Source: Ilex aquifolium
Lineage: Eukaryota; Streptophyta; Magnoliopsida; Aquifoliales; Aquifoliaceae
DNA length: 64,000 nucleotides
Assembly (NCBI GenBank): GCA_951799425.1
Contig: OX637406.1
Coordinates: forward strand, 29,072,390 to 29,136,389
Direction: 5' to 3'
The number at the start of each line of letters is the position of its first letter. Position 1 is the first letter of the stretch. Below are positions 31,587-43,790 of the stretch, piece after piece. Made by a program: the position numbers and the translations under genes. The notes beneath the pieces were generated by a model. The model was not told the origin of the DNA. It did no database searches and saw only the letters and a list, made by a program, of their open reading frames with translations.

Positions 31587-31850
31587 GGGCCGAGTAAGGA
31601 ACGTCCCGAACTACCAACTAACAGTGTAGGTAGGGATTTGATCCTGAGACGCCATAAATTTCCAAGTTCAATTTGTGCATTTTATCTTCTTTCAATTCTC
31701 ATAGATAAATGAGTATGTGGGCGGAGTAAGGAATGTCCTAAAATGCCAACCTGTAGTGTGGGTAGGGACTTATCCTGAGACGCCATAGTTTTTCAAGTTT
31801 AATTGGTGCATCTAGTCTTCTTTCAATTTTCATAGATAAATGAGTATGTT
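31587..31850 (+). repeat. 132-bp tandem duplication after cassette 2
   Basis: Two units begin GGGCCGAGTAAGGAACGTCC (31587) and GGGCGGAGTAAGGAATGTCC (31719), about 80% alike. The unit start resembles the coding phrase GGGCTGAGTAAGGATTACCC of the cysteine-rich gene, hinting at decayed extra copies of its tail. A single related unit occurs in element C at about 54960-55030 (minus). Confidence 0.7.
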
Positions 31851-33325
31851 TATAATTTTGAATTTTATTTTTCTTGTTTTCTAAAAAAAAAAAAAAAAAA
31901 AAAACCACTTCCTTGAAAAATGGTATTTTCTCTATGCTTAAATGTCAAATGTATATTGCTATTTGTTATTCTTAAGGTAAAGAATGACCAGACTCAAAAA
32001 TAGAATCGGTATATAACCGACATTCCATGAAAAACCTGACATTACCAGTGGAGATGATAAAGAATACCATGGTAAGTTTTGAGCCTTATCATACTTTTGA
32101 GAGATAATTAACATTTATTCAAGTAAGGTCTTTCACTCTCTATTTTTGAATAATCTCATTAAATTTGCTTTGATTGACGCAACTAAGGTAATCTGTTGAC
32201 ATATCCCCAAGAAATCTGTTCATACGACACATACATGTTCACATACTTGAGAAAGGATTTTAGGCCATCTTTGATTTGATATTGAGTCTTAGCCATTTTT
32301 TCTGCAAAATTATTTCCCTAGTCAGCCATGTTTGAGCCCTCAATGTATGATTTCTTCTTTGATAAACCCAAATATTTACCAAGCCACAAGAAAACATACT
32401 GGACACACCATTGCTATCAAATTTTCTTGCACACTCTTATTAATCAATATGACACAGAAATGCAAAGAAATGGGAAAACTGTGGAGATTACTTTTCGATG
32501 ATAAGGAGAATCAATGAAAAAAAAAAAAAAAAGAAATCATTTCTGGGCAAAATGTCGAAAAGCTAGAAAGAAGTGTGCTACATTACAGAATGAAAAGATA
32601 GCTTTTGAAAACCTCTGACGTCATTTCATTAGCCACTGACCTCTGGCCACGCTACAACCTATGAAAAGCCCTAATTGATCTCAAGTCTGTTACATGTGTG
32701 TGTTGTTAATCAAAATTGGGGTATGGTAAATAGTATTTCTTTAAATTGCATCAATATTCTTTCATGAGATTATGCCAAACATGATTAGTTTGTTTCCGTA
32801 AACTTCACTTCCTTCCTAATTGTGCATGTGATTTTTCGATTGGCCACCTTCTGATCACATGCCCCGTGAGAGACAAGTCACTATAATCGGAGTGAATTTT
32901 TGCTGAGAGCATTCTACGAGAGGTTTGTGAAATCGAAGCTATCCATGGAAGGTAGTAAAGTGGAGTGTTTGTTATATAACAATTCTTGTTGCTAGAATGA
33001 TCATTCTTACTACATAGGGAATTTCAAATACCAATATAACAAGTGTTTATTTTTCCGTATATTACGTACCAATGACAGAGAAGTGTTCTATGTTCTAAAA
33101 AAAAAAAAAAAAAAAAGTTTCAACTATCATGGTGCTAATGCATATACACATTTTTTTTCACAATGGAGTTTGTAGGTAGCTTCACTGAAAACCTTCACGA
33201 GACAAAACTCGTCCACTAGGAATCACCTAGGGGTTTAACGGCTTATTGCATATGCTAAATGCAACCGTGTTATCTACGAAAGTGATTTTGTTATGCTGTT
33301 ATTTATTGCTAGAGACCAGCAATGT
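31851..33325 (+). other. Element A 3' non-coding region
   Basis: No supported gene. Blocks of it match the 3' region of element C in the same relative order (e.g. 32330-32480 with about 52390-52500; 32870-33010 with about 51770-51920). The long transposon-protein gene of C (53392-54344) has no counterpart here. Poly-A runs occur at 31884, 32517 and 33098. Confidence 0.5.
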
Positions 33326-33340
33326 TTAGGTTGGGGGGTG
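33326..33340 (+). other. Element A polypurine tract
   Basis: TTAGGTTGGGGGGTG directly precedes the 3' LTR start TGATTAGC. Confidence 0.85.
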
Positions 33341-34945
33341 TGATTAGCACTCAAAAGTAGCATATTGTTACACTCTTTTTGGACTAATTATACTTTGATG
33401 GAGTTTAAATGATGATATTTTAGGTTCTAAAGTGAAGGAAAGTCCAAAGGCATCAAAGAAGTACATCTGAGGGACAAATGCCGAATTAACGCAAGACCAA
33501 GGGAGCAATGTCAGGAGAATGCAAAGAATGAAGGACAAAGTGTAATAAAAGCAGGACAAAGTGTAATAAAAGCATTTGAAAAATCAGCATTCAGCAACAC
33601 CACCGTTCATTCTCCACTTGCCCACTTGCCCACTTGCCCAGCCTTCCTACGCCTATAAATAGGCTGCTCCTTCTGCATTTCAAGGAGAGACCTGAGGGTG
33701 GAATTGGTGGAAAAACCAAGAGAGGAACTAAGAGTTAGGAGAGATTTTAGAAGAGTTTTTAGAGAGCAAATTTTCTTTCATCTTTTGTAGCTTCCATTTC
33801 AATTCATGTATTGAAGATTTTATGCTTATGTTCTTATGGTAAGAGTTCTTTCTTCTAATTGTCATTTCTTTATAGCTTTTATATTTACTTGCTTGTATAA
33901 ATATAATGGAAGGCTGAGCCTCCTCTTCTAATTGTCATTTCTTTATAGCTTTTATTAATTTCTTTTTATTATATCTTGGTTGTGAATTAAACACCAAGTA
34001 GTTATTGTTTTCTTTTATGTATTTTTATCTCTTGGTTGTGAATTAAACACCAAGTATTTATTGCTTTCTTTTAATTTAAGTATTGTTTTCTTTTACTTCC
34101 ATTGTTGGAGCTTCCTTCTTCCCCTTAGAGGAGTGAAACTCTTCCACTTTTCTAGAGCTTTACCAAAGCCGTGAAGGGTGGAACGTGATTCACTTGTTCT
34201 TTGTCGAAGAACGACTCCTTGTTTAGATATTTTACTTTAGAGTATTTTACTTTGTAACACCTTTTGGGGATGAGTACTATTCATCATTCTAGCTTTACCA
34301 TAGCTATGAAGGGTGAGTAGTCCTCATTCACTCTTTGGGAAGGGATGATAGATATGTAAAAGATTAATCCGGACATTATGTTTGTGTATCACCTTTATGC
34401 TTAAATGTTCTATACTCCACTTGATTTTTGGGTGATTGAATGCACCTAGCAAAGTAAATGTACTTTGTATAATCAACGGATCTTTCTATGATAAATGGAT
34501 GACTCCTACATGGAAAGATCCATTGATTCAAGGCAAGTACCCTAACTAACTCTTCATGACAAAATTTCAATGTCCACCATTATTGCACTTCATTCCTATC
34601 TTCCGATTAATTTGCCGTTGACACGGGAGTTAATTGAGTTATAAAGCATAAACATAATGCACCGGATAATCAACTACATATTCTGATTCCCGAACCAAAG
34701 AGTGTTTGTTACATTTAATCATCTTATATTTTGTCTAGAAAAATACCCATTGGAAAGAATTTTACATTCTATCCAAAACTTCCCACAACTTCAAAATCAT
34801 AATATTTCCAGTTACAAGTCTTTCTCACTATTTACTTCAAAGAACACCAACCATAGTTCCCTGAGGATTCGACTCTGGACTCAAACCAGATTATTACTAC
34901 AACTTGACCGCCTGCACTTGGGTGTACACATTTCGGATCAAGTCA
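33341..34945 (+). repeat. Element A 3' LTR
   Basis: 1605 bp; no difference from 20867-22471 found by eye. It is followed directly by the second GCACC duplication (34946-34950). Confidence 0.93.
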
Positions 34946-35721
34946 GCACCCTGAGACTGGTACTGGCTCCTTTGACCCATGGTGGGGTAGGGAGGAACAT
35001 AAGGTGTCTGTGTGTGCCCCTCTGAAGACTGGGACTGGGATGCCCCATAACTCTGGGATCCCTGCCTCTGAGGACAATCCCGCTTCATGTGCCCCGGTTG
35101 GTGGCAATGATAGCAAGTCCGTTGGCCCCCCTGGTAAGAAGGCTTCCGTTTTCTCCCGTCTTGGAAGGATTGACCCACATCCCGACTCATCCAGCCTAAT
35201 TGCAGAGTCTCCGCACATAAAGGAGTAGGAGCTTGGATTGTACCCTGTGGCTGGAACAAATTTCCCTGGTCTGTAGTGGGACAGGGAGGAATAACATGTG
35301 CTTGTACGAGTCCCACTGACGACTGGGTTTGAGAGATGTCGGAACTCCCTGAGGTTTGCCTCAAGGGGCAACTCCTCGTTACATGGCCTTGGGATTTTTG
35401 TCTTTGAGGACAATCCCGTCTCTTGTGGCCTAGCTGGCGACAATGATAGCAAACCCTCTGACCTGCCTGATAACCAAGCCTCGATGTTTTACCCTTTTTC
35501 CATGAGCGTTGATGTCCCACGGAACTCAGACTTTGTTGGATAGCTTGAGCCTCTTGGCTCAGATCTGCACTAGCCTGTACAATGGCAGCAGCCGCTGCAC
35601 TGGTTTGCGCAATGGTAGCAGCCGTAGCACCAAAAGCCTTCACGAAGGCTTGGTGGTCAATGGCTGGTGGTGGTTGGTTGGTTCTCCCACCGCCTCGACG
35701 TCCCCTTCCTCGACTAGCCAT
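34946..35721 (-). pseudogene. gag: Element B gag remnant: zinc knuckles without capsid
   Basis: On the minus strand from ATG at 35721: an R/G-rich start (RGRGRRGGG), an alanine-rich stretch, then CCHC knuckle CYHCRQLGHKRRDC (residues 91-104). After a Q/S-rich spacer comes a second knuckle, CYHCHQPGHMKRDC (203-216). The capsid domain that normally lies between start and knuckles is absent. The knuckle segment with its trailing QSS-rich linker looks duplicated. The frame runs into element A's LTR at the insertion point and resumes at 20866. A nucleic-acid-binding stub is all that could be made. Confidence 0.8.
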
Positions 35722-36059
35722 CTACATTTGTCAGATAGCAAACAAGTCTCACAAGGTATCCCAAAAATAGGGATCAAGATTGAAACTTTGAGAATTCTTC
35801 TCATTGTCTCACTAGCAATGCTTATGCCACCCACTAGTAGACATTTATACCATGAACCACTCTGTTCATCCCTTATTTCGAACCCAAGGTTATGTTTTCT
35901 AACCTAATGTGTTCATTTACATATACATTCTACAATGCATATAATTCACATGTCATGTAACACATAACATATAGCAAACAACCAATTAACATGTATGCAC
36001 ATGAAATGCAATGGTCTAAACCCAATGCCCGACAAGCCCAAGGTTTATCGTAAACCTAT

Positions 36060-36071
36060 GCTCTGATACCA
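36060..36071 (-). other. Element B primer binding site, tRNA-Met
   Basis: The minus strand reads TGGTATCAGAGC three bases from the LTR end, complementary to the 3' end of initiator tRNA-Met, the usual chromovirus primer. Confidence 0.9.
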
Positions 36072-36074
36072 AGC

Positions 36075-37589
36075 TGTGACGCCCCAAAAATCCGGGGGTC
36101 CGTTGATTACCCATCAACCCACGGAATACCTATAGATACCTAGTGTCTCGATATCACACTGTTATGCCCCACTTACCGGGGTCCATAACTTACGAAATTT
36201 GGGCAGAGTATCCTTTGTATGGGGAGCTCTACCCAATACCCAACCTGTGCAATACACAATTACCAGACCCATCCGAGGTCAAATATAAAGCAATGGCCGC
36301 ACCAGGTCCATGTATAAGTAAACATTGGCCACACTGGGTCCAATTAACCATACTTATATAACATACAAGGTTCCATCAAATATGATTACCATATTTACAT
36401 GTCATAAACCATCTTAAAACAAAAGGTTTACAAAATCTTGAGATAAGGCCACACATAGGCCCCCTTCACCCTTGATGCTCTCCATGGGAGCCAATCGCCG
36501 GTGTAAACCCAACACCTGAAATTGTTTCCCGTATAGGGTGAGCACAACGCCCAGTAGAGATAAACCTATAGAGGTTACTCTTCCCCTAGATGCACATGCT
36601 CATGTAATCATCACATAAACATATAACTAAACATTTCTCATACTTATGCATTCTATGATGGAATGCAACAATGCTATGCCATGGAATGAAGTGACACTCA
36701 CCCATGCGTTTCAACCCGAGTCCTCACCGACTCACACAACACAATGCAACGCCAAAGTGTAATGCAACCCGTCTATTGACGAAAAAATCCTTCCAATGAT
36801 CGTTATGAAATCCGATCATTATTGGAATCTACCCATTGAATGGGTGTTTTTATAACCAAATCTTGTGTTTCCTTTGGGCAACGGATTTTGGAATTTCACC
36901 CTGGCTCCGTAAGCATTACACTTTTGCGGAATTTCACCCCGGGAAGTGTATGAACCAAGTGGTTTAGGGCTTTTCACCCAAGGAAGTCGCCATGCCCCTT
37001 CTTGCTATACCCAACACAAGTTTTCCTTATGCAATGCAATCATGTGACTCCATGTGACCATCGGTCCACATTTCCAAGCCCACATATCAACTACCAAACA
37101 AGGTTTTGATTATATCCATGCATCTCCCACACACCAACACTCATGCAATAGTCCCATGAATGTGATGCCATGAAAATGCTCAAAATGCAATAACTACCAC
37201 ATGAGCAATGTATCCACATGTTCAACATGTCATAACTTCATGGCAATTATATCAAGTGCATATAACTACCAAATCTCATATTCATGTCAACATATCAAAG
37301 TCATGGCTTGACAACATAGAGCATAATTTCAATTGTCTTTATACACATAAACATGTTATCACAATATCATTGAAATAACCTCATTTCATCAACCAAGGCA
37401 TTTAAACAAACACCTTAAAGGCATACAATATATTTACAAACAATTCATGCCCACATTCATCAAATCCTAAGGAGAATTCACACATGTAATTCTCTATAGT
37501 TAATTTCAAGGTTGAATTTGTTATGAATACTTTCCAAACACACTTCCTCATCCCAAATTCATGGAACCATGCATATCTATATATAAACC

Positions 37590-37661
<72 letters not shown>

Positions 37662-38398
37662 CACTTATCTACATCTAGAACAAGAATAGACCAAAGTAGG
37701 AGAACCCCTACCTCTTAGGAGTGTAGAAAACCCCCAAAAACACCAAAACCACTCCAAAACTTTGAATCTCTCAAGATCGCCTCTTTAGATCTTCGGTGAA
37801 ATTCCTTGTTTTTGGTGCCCACGCGTAGCCCTTGTCGCGTAGATCAACTTTGCCTTTTGAATCGACGAATTCCGACAGACGGAACTCCCGGAATCGGCGA
37901 AGGAAAACTTAAAAACCCACTTTTTCTCTCCTCTCTCTCCAAAAACGTGTATACTGTTTTTTTAGCTGAAGAATCTGAATAAAATCAGATATTTGTTCCC
38001 TATTTATAGTCGCAAAAGAGCGGTCCACATCGCACCTCATATTTTCGACTTTCGGGTCCGTTTTTCGTCCCGAAACGACTCATTAAGTCCCGGATTAAGT
38101 CCAAATTAATTTTATTAGAACTTTAATCCAATTATAAGGAAATTTTATAAAATCCATTACTGGGGACCTTTAAAAGATCCATCGCCACGCAGTCGTCTTG
38201 AACTACGTGCAAAAAATCCGACTATCTCGGAATTCGACGAATTTTCTGGTGGTTACTAGATTTCGCGTTGCGAATCCAACGACGCACTCTGTTTTCTCAT
38301 CCGAGGTCTAGAACATATGTATTTTAAATATGCTCAGTAGTGGCAAATGACTATTTTGCCCTTTTGAGAAAGAAATTCAAATTTTCCCGGGTTTCACA
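36075..38398 (-). repeat. Element B 5' LTR
   Basis: TGTGACGCCCCAAAAATCC...GGGTTTCACA in plus reading, 2324 bp. It differs from 15315-17642 at roughly 25 positions plus AT-repeat length. Confidence 0.92.
37592..37654. repeat. (AT)n microsatellite
   Basis: Counterpart of 16832-16894 in the other LTR of element B. Confidence 0.95.
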
Positions 38399-39484
38399 AT
38401 ATCTCTCAAAACTCAAAACATGAAAGTTGTAGATACCTTTCTTAGCATTCCATATCATCTTGAATCATCTCAATCGGAGCTCGGATGAGAGAGTTATACC
38501 CAGATAACGGAGCGATGTCAAAATAGTTCAATTAGCTTCGTTTTGCATTTAACGTCTCCATTTGCATCCTAAATCAAAATATAAGAATAATGAGTACATT
38601 TAGGCTTCAAATAAGTATAAAAGGCTTTAAGAAGCACCATTTATCACCTTTTATTTGCAAACAACGCAAAACTTCATTAATAGCCAGTTCGGATGGGTAA
38701 AATAGAAACTTTAGTGTTTCGGGTGTACGTTGACTTTGGTTTTGAGATAAATCATAAAAATAAATGTTTTTAGGTTAAAATAACATTAAAAATGAATCCG
38801 GAACGTCGAAAAACCTTAGGGTAGTCATAGGGATCAAAATGAAGATATTTATTGGCAAAATTGTAATTTTGGAGAAAAATGAAATTTTTGGGCCCAATGA
38901 ACAGTAAAATTCGGGATTTTACTGCCCTTATAACCCCATTATCTTCTCATTTTCTTCATTTCTTCGTTCCACTCTCACACCCCAACCCTTAGAACCCTAG
39001 AGGAAGACTAAGGGAGGAAGAAAAGGGAAGAGGGAGGTCCTTAGAACTAGGGTTTCACTTTCAATCTTGATTCAAGGTAGGGGTTTTTCTCTCATTCACT
39101 TACATTGAGGCTAGGGTATATATATATGTGTGTGTTTTGGCTATCAATGGTATATATATGCTATGGAATCATCCTCTCTTAGGCTTTTTGCAAAGATTAT
39201 ATGTTTTGAACAAAGTTAGGGTTTAATACCCATGAAATCTCTTTTCTAGTTTTAAAACCCTAATTTTTGGAGAGTGATGTATTTCCTTCTTAAATGCTTT
39301 CTTTATTATGAATTTCGAAACCGTAGTGCTTTGTGTTGGGTAGAAAAATGATGTTATTGTGATCTCATGTATTTTTCTTAGTTGGTTGTGGAATTGTTAC
39401 ATGATATATTTTAGGGATTTTGGATAGATGCTTGTAAATTGAGATAAATGTTGGAATTGTATGCTTTGTTGGGTTGTTTGTGAT

Positions 39485-39725
39485 GCACATGAGTGAGAGG
39501 TTCCATGTAAGGATGCTCACCCCTTCTCAAGAGGTTCCCGGTAAGGATGCTTGAGAAATAAGTCCGTTATAGTGAGAGGTTCCTTGTAAGGATGCTCACT
39601 CCCTTCCCAAGAGGTTCCCGGTAAGGATGCTTGGGAAACAATGTAGTGATTGGTGAGAGGTTCCATGTAAGGATGCTCATCCATTCTCAAGAGGTTCTCG
39701 GTAAGGATGCTTGAGAATCAAATGT
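39485..39725 (+). repeat. GAGAGGTTCC tandem repeats in split LTR
   Basis: GTGAGAGGTTCC(A/T)TGTAAGGATGCTCA alternates with CAAGAGGTTC(C/T)CGGTAAGGATGCT in three pairs. It is a shorter, diverged version of the 101-bp array of family D, with CCGG in place of CTTA. Confidence 0.8.
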
Positions 39726-40357
39726 GACCTAAAAGGGGGTGGAGGTTACCACAAAGTATGCCACCTACCGAAAGAATTGTTGGGAATTGTTTATGGCCAT
39801 TAATGATTATTAATTGTATGTGGTGCTTGTTTATTCATTTAAGTAATGTTTTTTAAATAAACTTGAGATCCTTTTTTTAATGTCACTGCTTTATTTCAAA
39901 TTATGTATCTATGTTATGTTAAAAATGAGACCGACCGTTTTAAATGCTTTTCTACCTTGTATGGGTTTGGGAGAATTTTTCTACAGAGCTTCGTGCTCAC
40001 CCCTACCGCTAACATTTTTCAGATTACCCGCTTGAGGAGAACGTAAGGGTCGAGGAGCCTGCTACTTGGGAGACTCCACTTGACGGGAGTGTGGATCCCG
40101 AGGTGAACGTATAGAGCGACCTCCTTTCCTTTTGTACTAGACTAGGACATTCTTTTGGAACATTGTGTAGTCTAACTTCTTTTGTTTATTCCGCTGCGCT
40201 TCTTTAATTAATTTTTGAGATGTAATAGCTATGACTTGGGCTTATTCTTTTGGATAATGTTGTAAATATTCATGGATGACAAATGAAGTCTTGTTTCTTA
40301 AGGGATTATATTAGTGCTCTCATGATATGAATGGTTTTAGAATGTAATGCCGTCCAG

Positions 40358-41145
40358 AATCAAGAATCAAAGGTTTCCTAACATACATTTAGGATTTAAA
40401 GTCAAAAGATATATATACACACACATATATATATATAGCCCTAACCTCAATGAACAAGAGTGAGAGAAAACCCCTACCTTGAATCAAAATTCCAAGTAAG
40501 AACCCAAGCTCTAGTGACCTCCTTCTTCCTTTTTCTTCCTCCCTTAATCTTCCTCTAAGGTTCCAAGAGGTGTGGGGTGAGAATGGAGTAAAAGAATAGA
40601 AGAGAAATGGGAAGAGAATGGTGTTATAAGCCTGCCCAATCCCGAATTTTACTGTTCACATGCTGTTTTGATTTTCTCCAAAATTACGGTTTTGCCACTA
40701 AAAATTTCCAATTTGATCCATATGACTACCCTAAGGTTTTTAGACGTTTCGGATTCATTTTTAATGTTATTTTAACCTAAAAACATTTATTTTTATGATT
40801 TATCTCAAAACTAAAATAAATTTACACCCGAAACACCGAAATTACTATTTTACCCCTCCGAATCCCTATATGAGGTAAACATCTATCTCAATGTTTTTCG
40901 GACCTCCCGGATTCAATGGCACTGTTATTTTGACCTAAAAAAATTAATATATTTACTTAGTTACCCTTATCAACCTTAAACACTTCCAAAAATTAAGTTT
41001 GATCCGAAAGTCAATTCGTTCGAAACTCAAACTTTATGATTAATCTTTCAACAATGATTCTAAGTTTCTACCATCATTTTATTCATATTAGGAGAACTCT
41101 TAAGATAAAAATATCCTTATTTAATTTTTAATACGGGGTTTTAGA
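40358..41145 (-). mobile_element. Left LTR of element E, inner fragment
   Basis: Matches 46113-46950 of the intact E LTR. It starts at AATCAAGAATCAAAGG after the deletion junction with the split LTR, and ends ATACGGGGTTTTAGA where the other copy has TTTTACA. It is the remainder of the LTR whose outer part is 14363-14946. Confidence 0.75.
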
Positions 41146-43439
41146 ATCCACCCCCCTAAAAGAAAGTTTCGTCCTCGAAACTTAATCGTCGAGTTAGTCT
41201 ATCTAATTCTCATTTGGCCATGATGTCTTCACTTCTATTCATCCTTTAAACATCGAAGTCAAGATTAAAATAGAACATCATATCCTAATTTTAAATCCAT
41301 CCCTTCAACTTATACCGTCACTAAAGTTAGTGAAGTCCTCAAGTTTACATTCATTCACTACTTTTGATTATTCTTTATACTCAATAATTTTATGTGATTG
41401 TCTAAACTAGTTCCATATCATGCATAATTGCTAGGTCTCCAACTTATTTCCTATTCATCGGATATCACTTCTCTTTTGAATGTACCAATCATTTTAAAAA
41501 AATCTCATATTTGCTTTTTACATGTAGCTTATTCATAAGCATTTTACAACAATCAAATTCCATTTCACTAATGGGATTACTCATCATTCCTATGTCCAAA
41601 TTATGTTATAATCCAAAACTTAGTAATGCTATTACGACAAGATCTACAATGATTCCATAAATAGATGTATCATTATTAATGACTTTGTTTCTCACTAGAC
41701 TAGAGAAACTCACAATATTTAAAATCTAATAATAGCTTCACATCATATGGACACTTATCAATTTTTGTAGTTCGGTGCACGCCGCAAGATTCCCAACAAT
41801 TATAATCATCAAACTACACCAAGTTTTCCAAGAAATTGAATCTCCCTCTTCAAGCTTATATTCTCTACATTCACCACTGTAACCGTAACTAATGGTTAAT
41901 TCCACTAATATTAAATCTAATCCAATGGCTCGTTGCGCACTCTGATATAAATTAACATCCACCAATTCACAAATCAAAACTAGCCACAAGATAAGAATTC
42001 CCATTGTTTGAAAGTTTTGAGAAGATATGTCAAATTCCACCAAAGTGTACAACTGAAACCTAACCATATTTATCCTCCAATTATAGCTTCTAAAATGTGT
42101 ACACTAACGATCCATCTAATCCATTCAAAGGGAATTTTAGTAATTAACTAACTAACTATAATACTTAGGCTAAGTGCCAAGTTATATCTCCAAGATATTT
42201 GCTCTCAGTCCCCAATCTTGAGCTCAACTCAATAAGCCTTACAATCCTCTTCAGAACTCATTTGTACTCGGATTCATACTTTTAGATCAATCTTAATATC
42301 TCTACATGTTCACCACCTCGATTAAGGCCACTTATTTTATATCTCCCAAGTATTCATTCTTAATCTCTAATCTTGGGCTAGAACTAATACGCATTTAATC
42401 AATTATTAGTGGCTTTCACTAATATCACCACTCTTTTCACGATACATATACTTTCGAATCCCTATGATACCATCCATTACAATATATATCTTGTAATATA
42501 CCAAAATGTGAAGATAGATTGTCAAGGATCCCAAAATATTTTTCAATTCCCTATCACCAAACTTCTTATGATATAATCAAAACTAAAACAAGACTCCCAA
42601 ACTAATGTTCCTCAATTTACCCACATTAGTCATCATAGTCTTTATCATTATTCATAATTCTCAAGATAACAATAATCTGCTAATTACTAAGATAATCATA
42701 GTCAATTATCCCAAAAATTTACATAAGGTTTCTACATCCATGTCAAAGTCAATTTGCATAGGTATCATTATTGATTCCTCAAATTACATCTTTCCAATTT
42801 ATCACCACTAACTGTCAAGTTAGAATCTTCAATATTCATACCAACAATACTCAAGTATAACTAATCAAACATATCTTAATAATGTACTAAAAGAGACAAG
42901 AAAAAGAATTTCATATTTCCCCCCAACACAACTCCAGTAACATTTGAAATATCTCACATAACGATAGAAGTTAACACCAAACATTGAAATCATTCTTATT
43001 TCAATAATTGTCTACTATATCTGACATCGAGCTTTTAAACTCTATAATCTTTAATCCTATAATATCAAGGGTCTAAGGTAACTACTACTACTTAATTAGG
43101 CTTCATAGATTTTCATTTTTATATGTCTATAAGTTTGTTTCCATAACTCGCCCTCAAATTTCCAATCCAAATTTGTGAATACAAGTCAACTGTTAACTCT
43201 CACACTCAACTAAAAGATTTTTGATTGTTAATACTTTAGAGAGTCTAAGTGTAGTGAGCTAAGTCCACCACGAAATAAGGTTACCTAAGTATATCATTCT
43301 CAATGGGTATCCTATTTATGACCCTTATAAACCAATAATACTTCCAAAATAAATTTAATCAATACTCCGTAATATTTTCAAACTAATATTGGGAAGTTCA
43401 AGTATGTAGTTATGAAACAATCACCTATTAATGAGAATG

Positions 43440-43790
43440 CAAAATGTCATATTTTTTTCTCTTTTAATATTTAGCCTTTTATACTTATTTGAAGCCTAAA
43501 TGTACTCATTATTCTTATATTTTGATTTAGGATGCAAATGGAGACGTTAAATGCAAAATGAAGCTAATTGGACTGTTTCGACATCGCTTTGTTATCTGGG
43601 CATAACTCTCTCATCTGAGCTCCGATTGAGATGATTCAAGATGCTATGGAATGATAAGAAAGAGCTCTACAACTTTCATGTTTTGAGTTTTGAAAGATAT
43701 TGGCTGAATCAAGGTCAAAATCGGGCTGGAAGTTGCAGCCAGTGCACTGTTCACGTGCTGGAATCTGATGCACGAAATTCCAGTGGAGAT
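43440..43790 (-). mobile_element. Inverted LTR fragment matching the split LTR, with B's empty site
   Basis: Reverse complement of 38399-38650 joined to about 15240-15314, including CAATATCTTTCAAAACTC, across the point where element B is inserted in the other copy. It therefore confirms ATATC as B's target duplication. How this fragment reached E's internal region is unclear. Confidence 0.65.

Larger units (their letters stand above)
20862..34950 (+). mobile_element. Element A: near-intact Athila-type Ty3/gypsy retrotransposon
   Basis: Two 1605-bp LTRs (20867-22471, 33341-34945) look identical by eye and share TG...CA ends. They are flanked by the duplication GCACC (20862-20866, 34946-34950). 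The order is 5' LTR, tRNA-Asp primer site, gag-protease, RT-RNaseH-integrase, two accessory cassettes, polypurine tract, 3' LTR; total about 14.1 kb. Identical LTRs mean it is the youngest insertion here. The only visible lesion in gag-pol is one stop codon at 24715-24717. The 5.1-kb region after pol, where Athila elements often carry an env-like gene, holds small membrane-protein and zinc-binding-protein genes instead. It sits inside gag of element B in the opposite orientation. Confidence 0.95.
15310..38403 (-). mobile_element. Element B: defective chromovirus (Ty3/gypsy), nested host of element A
   Basis: LTRs at 15315-17642 and 36075-38398 are flanked by the 5-bp duplication ATATC (15310-15314 and 38399-38403). 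Read on the minus strand the order is 5' LTR, tRNA-Met primer site, gag remnant, pol, polypurine tract, 3' LTR. RT-RNaseH-IN-chromodomain order places it among chromoviruses, probably the Tekay clade. I count roughly 25 substitutions between LTRs (about 1%), so insertion was fairly recent. Internal deletions removed the gag capsid, most of protease and the N-terminal part of RT, so it must have moved with proteins supplied by relatives or decayed quickly afterward. Element A interrupts it between 20866 and 34946. Confidence 0.92.
14947..40357 (+). mobile_element. D/E-like LTR, split by element B
   Basis: The LTR begins TGTAACACCCCGCATTTTC at 14947, runs to 15314, is interrupted by element B, and resumes at 38399 as far as GTAATGCCGTCCAG (40357). 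The last 20-odd bases expected by comparison with copies 1-3 (ending GTTACA) are missing. So are about 45 bases of the flanking E LTR, so the right junction is a deletion. The uninterrupted interior appears inverted at about 43440-43790, confirming the join. A leader with TTAGAACCCTAGAGG (38989 on) and tandem repeats (39485-39725) match the family. Confidence 0.75.
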
